From positions 102,603,860 through 102,667,859 of the forward strand of contig CM054181.1 of assembly GCA_028829895.1 (NCBI GenBank): a stretch of 64,000 nucleotides of DNA, written 5' to 3'. Origin of the DNA: Sinotaia quadrata. Lineage: Eukaryota; Mollusca; Gastropoda; Architaenioglossa; Viviparidae. Both the position numbers and the translations under genes were made by a program. Below the pieces are notes generated by a model. It was not told where the DNA came from and made no database searches. It saw only the letters and a list, made by a program, of their open reading frames with translations. Of the stretch, positions 59,500 through 64,000 are shown piece by piece. Numbering within the stretch: the first letter of the stretch is position 1; each line of letters opens with the position of its first letter.

Positions 59500-60950
59500 G
59501 GGCAAAGATGCTCAATAGATACTTCAGCGCCATCTTACATTTCAAGTGAGCGCCAGTCTCAGTGCTGTCTCTGAGGAACAAATCTGGTGCGCGGTCAAAT
59601 TTAGGGCAGGCTTTGTACGCGTGGCGTAATCGTACCAAGGGAAGTAACTTAGTATTTAGAATAGTGCGGCTAATAGATGCTCCCTGATCGCTGCGCCATC
59701 TTTAGTTAAAATGTCAAGAGACAGAAGAATGTTTGCATATCTTGCAAGAAACCCGACGCAGCTCTGGCGGCCGTAGCCTCATGTCGTCACCTCGTCAGCC
59801 GCGGCCCACAACAACTGGTAAGTAAGTTTTCGTGTCACACCCGTCCTTGTCTTAAAGTAACTCTGTCATAAGCTGAACGGTTAAGAAATTTTGCCGCGAA
59901 AATGACACATGTCAAAAACGGCCTGGAGAACAAAGCGGGTCCTTTGTTTACATTTGCACATCCGCTCCACTGCGGCCATATGCAGACAAGGAGAACAGAC
60001 AGAGGGCTGTGTAGGCCAAGACATGCGCTTCCGATCTCATTCTACTTAGACTACATGAAAAATCTTATTCGCTTTAGAAAGTATGGTTCGTGCGCGGGCG
60101 TTAACACAGGCAGGTGTAGTGAGCAGACGGCGTGACCGGGTCACAATGACATTAGTACTCTAAGTGAACATCCAGACAGACGTGTGACGCGGCAGTAGCA
60201 GGCTCCGCGGCGCTGTATCTTCAATACGCTTTGCCTTGTTTTATAGGTGTGCCACTGTCCCCTACCCTCTTCACCTGACCACTTGTCATTTCGTCTTACC
60301 TCCCCTGACCACTGTACTTCGCTAACGACGCCAGGAAGTGCAAGGATGAGTATTGCAGGAGGTATGGAATTAGACATAATGGCGTAATACTCCAACCTAC
60401 TTTCCCCACTAACGCTTACAATCTTAGTGTGTGGACTGACAACTGAGCGCGGCTACTTCTAAACATAGCAGTCACCCCGAAAGAGTATGTGTATGCGATT
60501 TTAGTGTTGGCTCGAAATGGCAGCGTCGTTGACTATGTCGGGCTAAGAACGCCGTGACATAAGGTTTAGGCCAGTGACACAGCGGCAACCAGAGTCTGGC
60601 ATCATGTCAGCCCAGGAGGGGTGGGTGCTCCCCCCCCACACGGTAAAATGGTAGCTGCATCGATCTTTTAGTGCTCTAGTCCCGCCATACTTGCCCTTAA
60701 TGCACCACTGCACCGCTTGCCGGGCGTGCACTGTGCAGTGTTAGTGATCGACTGAGGGCCTTGCTCAGTGAGGACTGGCTGAGCGGGAAGGCGGACTGTG
60801 TGTACACACTGCATCATAACATCTATGGTATCCTGCTCATTAGATGTGAAGTAAGCTGCACCAGGATGCAGCACTATTTTCCTGTTGTTAAATTTAGCAA
60901 CAGTACATCAAGTAGCTGCAGGGCAAGGTACTGTGTTGCGTAGGGCTGCT
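59500..60950. other. CpG-enriched region
   Basis: The highest CpG density of the window, including gtacgcgtggcgtaatcgt and gtcagccgcggccc. It is a plausible promoter island for the plus-strand exon at 59781. Random frames on both strands are expected at this GC and were not called. Confidence 0.4.
59781..59817 (+). CDS. Candidate first coding exon MSSPRQPRPTTT|G
   Basis: The first ATG of its frame after an upstream stop opens MSSPRQPRPTTT plus one base and meets a perfect donor, ACTG|GTAAGTAAG (donor 59818-59819). It lies inside the CpG-enriched region, as expected for a first exon. A separate short upstream frame starts at 59711 (MSRDRRMF...) and ends before it, a possible uORF. Downstream exons would start in phase 1; none is visible to 64 kb, so the first intron would exceed 4 kb. 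Confidence 0.4.
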
Positions 60951-63900
60951 TGCCATGAATAGATTTTTTTAACTTGAAAAATTAGCATATAGGATTTTAA
61001 AAAATACTTCTCATATCTGAATACAAATACCCTTGTTTTTAAACATTGCACACTAGTGTATATTTTACAGTTTTTGTTAGAATTTCTGAGTTTATAAGTT
61101 TTTGTTTTTGGTTTATTGATTGTGAAAAGACTAATATTCTAAATGTATAATATTAATTTCAAAATGACATATGTTTCTGATCCGTACACAGCTTTGCTAG
61201 TTTCCTCAGTATTTTTAAGAGGTATTTTTTAATACATAAATGATTAGTGTATAAACCATGTATACTGGAAATGTATATATATATTTTTAAAAATTGGTTT
61301 GAACAAAAGCAATCTCTGAGTCTGAGTTTATCCCACAATACAAATTATTTAGTGATTTTTTTTCTCTGTAAACTCTTGCATTATTTTCTTCTCTTTTTTT
61401 GTTTTGGGAGACACTTTTATATTATTTTACAGAAAATTAGATCCTGTTTTTAACTTATTAAATTATCTTTATTTTTTAAATGAAAATTCTCACTTTACTG
61501 TAAAGAATAGTTATTTTAAAAAATGTTTATTTGACTAATAAATATAGCAGGACCTAATTTTTAATTGACAGCAAAATTTGGCAAGGAATAAGTTAAAATT
61601 AATTTGAGAAAACTATGAGTATTTGGTTCATTAACTTTTTATTTTATAAACTGTTTTATATTAATAATGTCATTGTCTGTAGTATAACAGTATATGATAG
61701 TGAAGAGTTTATAAAATTTATTATAACCCAATGTGCATTATTGAATAGATGTTGCATAGTACACATTAAGCTAGTATTATATTGTGATAAAACATTTAAA
61801 GATCAATCTTGCCAAAAATTGAAAAAAGAGTAAGGTTCTCAATTTAAATAAAGCAGAATGATATAAATATTGCTGGTTAATACTGTAGTGATTTACAGTA
61901 TCTATATAGTGTGATCTGCCTTGCCTTATTCATTGTATTAATTTAAATGCCTTTTAAAAAAATGGGAATAAAGGAATAATTTTCTTTCTAGAATCAGTTT
62001 AATAATTTATTCAAGTTATGATAAAATAAATTGGCAATGGCATATCTATCTTTCTCATTCTTGCTTTTTTTGATGTACATTGGTTTGATGTACATTTAGA
62101 TAATAATTTTATTCTGCTTATCTTCACATATTAATTTTGTTGTATAAAATTTGATATATATAGTATATACTAATGTAGATAGAAGACGAAGTATGTGCAC
62201 TTTTTTGTTGTTGTTGATCTTTCATACTCATAGAGACCAGATTCTTCTGTTCTTAGAACTTTTTATGGCTGAATTTTATAACCTGAAGATAACTTTTTTG
62301 ATACTTCTAAACTGTGTCATTATTTTACTTTTTAGAACAGTTAGACATATTTAATTAGATTTCATATGCTTTTAGTTTAAAATAAAATATCTAAAATGAG
62401 TATGTGATTTTGCAACAGTGTTATTTATTTTGTGGACTTTGTTGGTCCACATGTTTTATTGAAGTGAAGAGAATGAAAGAATGCTATATTTAATATACAA
62501 GCTCAAAATTAAGTTAATAAGTATCACTAATTTGAACTGACTCATTAGAACTGAGTAAATCAATTAGAAATGAATTGAGTTATTACTATTAAAGAAAGTA
62601 TCAGCTGTTATACATGTACTTGCATTAGTAATACATGTACTAGTACAGTAGTCATGTGCATAGCTACTAAGTACTATATGTAATGTGTACACAGATATAT
62701 GCAGTTACACATAACGTGTATTCATACACTAGAACATTTATTCAGAGTTACTGTATTTGCCTAGAGGCCAATGATCACAGATCAGTCACAGTTGACTAAA
62801 TTTGACAGGTTTGCCACAAGTCAATTTAATGATCCCATGTTATGGATTGGGAAGGCCTGGAATAATGGTGTTTTCCATATGGTTGGTGACATTCCCATAA
62901 TATATTTATTTATATATATATATATATCACAACTCAAAAGTCAGTAGCATATTTCTTGTATCAGTTTCACTTTTTCAGATCTTTGTAATGATAGAAAAGT
63001 GTCTGAAGAGAAAGACGAATTTATCAGTAACACAATAACAAATGATAGAATGTTATTAGTTTTGAAAATTTTATACACACACGCACACATAACATTGTTA
63101 AATTTATGTTTAATAAGTCATCAGATAATTTAGGTGATTATTTATTATATGTATATACATTTATATTAACCTAGTTTTATTTTGCTTTTATAAGTTATAT
63201 TTTTATTTTTAAAAGATCTAAATTTAATAATATTCCACTGATTTTTAAAAAAAGTTTTGCTAATAGTAATACTTGTCATTTTATATATGATTTAAAATTA
63301 AAATAAATTAAGATTGTTATATGTTGCACAGATTGTGATATTTAATAATTTATTGGTACTTAGTAATTGTACAGACAATGAAATATTAAAGTTGATATAT
63401 AATTGATATATATTTATACAGCTACAAAACCAGATCTGTACATAATAGTTTTTAATACATTTTGAGTTATACTTCTCACAAATAATGAGATAGGTAGCAG
63501 ATTTAAGGTACATGTATTTTGATGTAGCATTTGGGAAAGGTTTTGCAAGTTTTGTTAAAGTTAAATACATGTAATTATGTGTGTTTGTATTTGGTGGTGG
63601 CAAGGAATCTGAGAGGTGTTTTACTAAAAGCCTCAGAGAGTCAGAGACTTTCGTCAGTTTTGTCTTTTTCTGTGTGCATTATTTAGACAGACAATGATTC
63701 ACTAAAAAAATATAAATGATTGAAGACAGTCCTTTCAAATTACATTGTATTTTGTTGCCATTCATTTATACAAATCCACCAGTTTCTGATGAGAGAAAAT
63801 AATAATCTGTTGATTGTATAAATAAGAAAAATCAGATACAGTGTATAAATAAAGGCTTAAGCTGAAGCATAAAATGAACCAGATTGATTAAAAAAAAATT

Positions 63901-64000
63901 TTGGTTATTGGTGTGGACAGTTGTCCTAGTGAAGTATGCCAAGTAAAAAGCTGAAGCTAATTCAGAAACCTAGCATTAATTCTTTTTTTTTTCCTTCTAA
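60951..64000. other. AT-rich sequence, probably intron
   Basis: Strongly AT-rich with T-runs and TA-repeats (62908-62928). It contains no repeats of note and no splice-bounded frames. It would fit the first intron of a plus-strand gene starting at 59.8 kb. Confidence 0.4.

Noticed and set aside
59902..60135. 77-codon plus ORF in CpG region
   Set aside because: Lies just after a strong donor, so probably intron; no domain.
1..64000. CRISPR arrays, phage genes, rRNA or tRNA genes
   Set aside because: Repeats are tandem without spacers, splice sites are eukaryotic, and no B-box-like or rRNA core sequence was seen.

Overview
The window looks like ordinary nuclear DNA of a lophotrochozoan animal, most likely a mollusc and perhaps a gastropod. 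It is AT-rich and has long GT/CA microsatellites, an exceptional density of 20-60 bp minisatellites, decayed transposons, and small exons with GT-AG junctions. Two short motifs that I remember as common in mollusc genomes are present (a gacgttaa...atcaatcaatcaa tail at 11858-11891, and aagggaagtaact at 5800 and 59636). The taxonomic call is inference.

Layout. 1-5.1 kb is a graveyard of mobile elements: Ty3/gypsy integrase and reverse transcriptase/RNase H pieces in the wrong order, the 3' end of a non-LTR retrotransposon, a broken THAP zinc finger and a dispersed repeat that recurs inverted at 41.4 kb. 5.1-14.1 kb holds MITEs, a CpG-rich patch, microsatellites, and one well-delimited minus-strand exon (13784-14090) that resembles the start of a caspase p20 domain. 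14.5-23.1 kb is mainly minisatellites and a second MITE. 23.4-26.2 kb holds a hAT transposase relic of the GTF2IRD2/Charlie8 type with a nested hAT MITE. 26.9-28.4 kb holds a TATA promoter with an 86-bp enhancer-like duplication, followed by a clean two-exon 40-codon reading frame, possibly inside an LTR-like unit.

32.4-43.2 kb is the most important part. It contains a minus-strand gene homologous to the ciliary transition-zone protein RPGRIP1L. I reassembled it from splice sites and phases: 43134-43207, 42263-42330, 40246-40962, 37258-37364, 36803-about 36929, 33602-33673 and 32435-32511. The first four exons join with matching phases and no stop. The 3' half shows decay: one exon with no visible acceptor, a coiled-coil stretch I could not find, and a nonsense codon plus a frameshift at the DETI motif. 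Introns carry a 274-bp direct repeat and long minisatellites. A second hAT transposase fragment at 50 kb carries the C-terminal part missing from the 24-25 kb copy. The two share a 31-bp block, so the RPGRIP1L-like locus sits between the halves of one transposase frame.

44.1-48.15 kb is bounded by 240-bp inverted arms and encloses two plus-strand exons that join in phase except for one stop codon; the last exon is faintly reminiscent of SMN. 48.7-57.6 kb is mostly minisatellites. 57.7-60.9 kb is a more CpG-rich zone with an isolated minus-strand exon (57750-57900) and two plus-strand candidate first exons (58888-58941 and 59781-59817). 61-64 kb is AT-rich and looks intronic or intergenic. There are no prokaryotic operons, CRISPR arrays, rRNA genes or tRNA genes that I can see.
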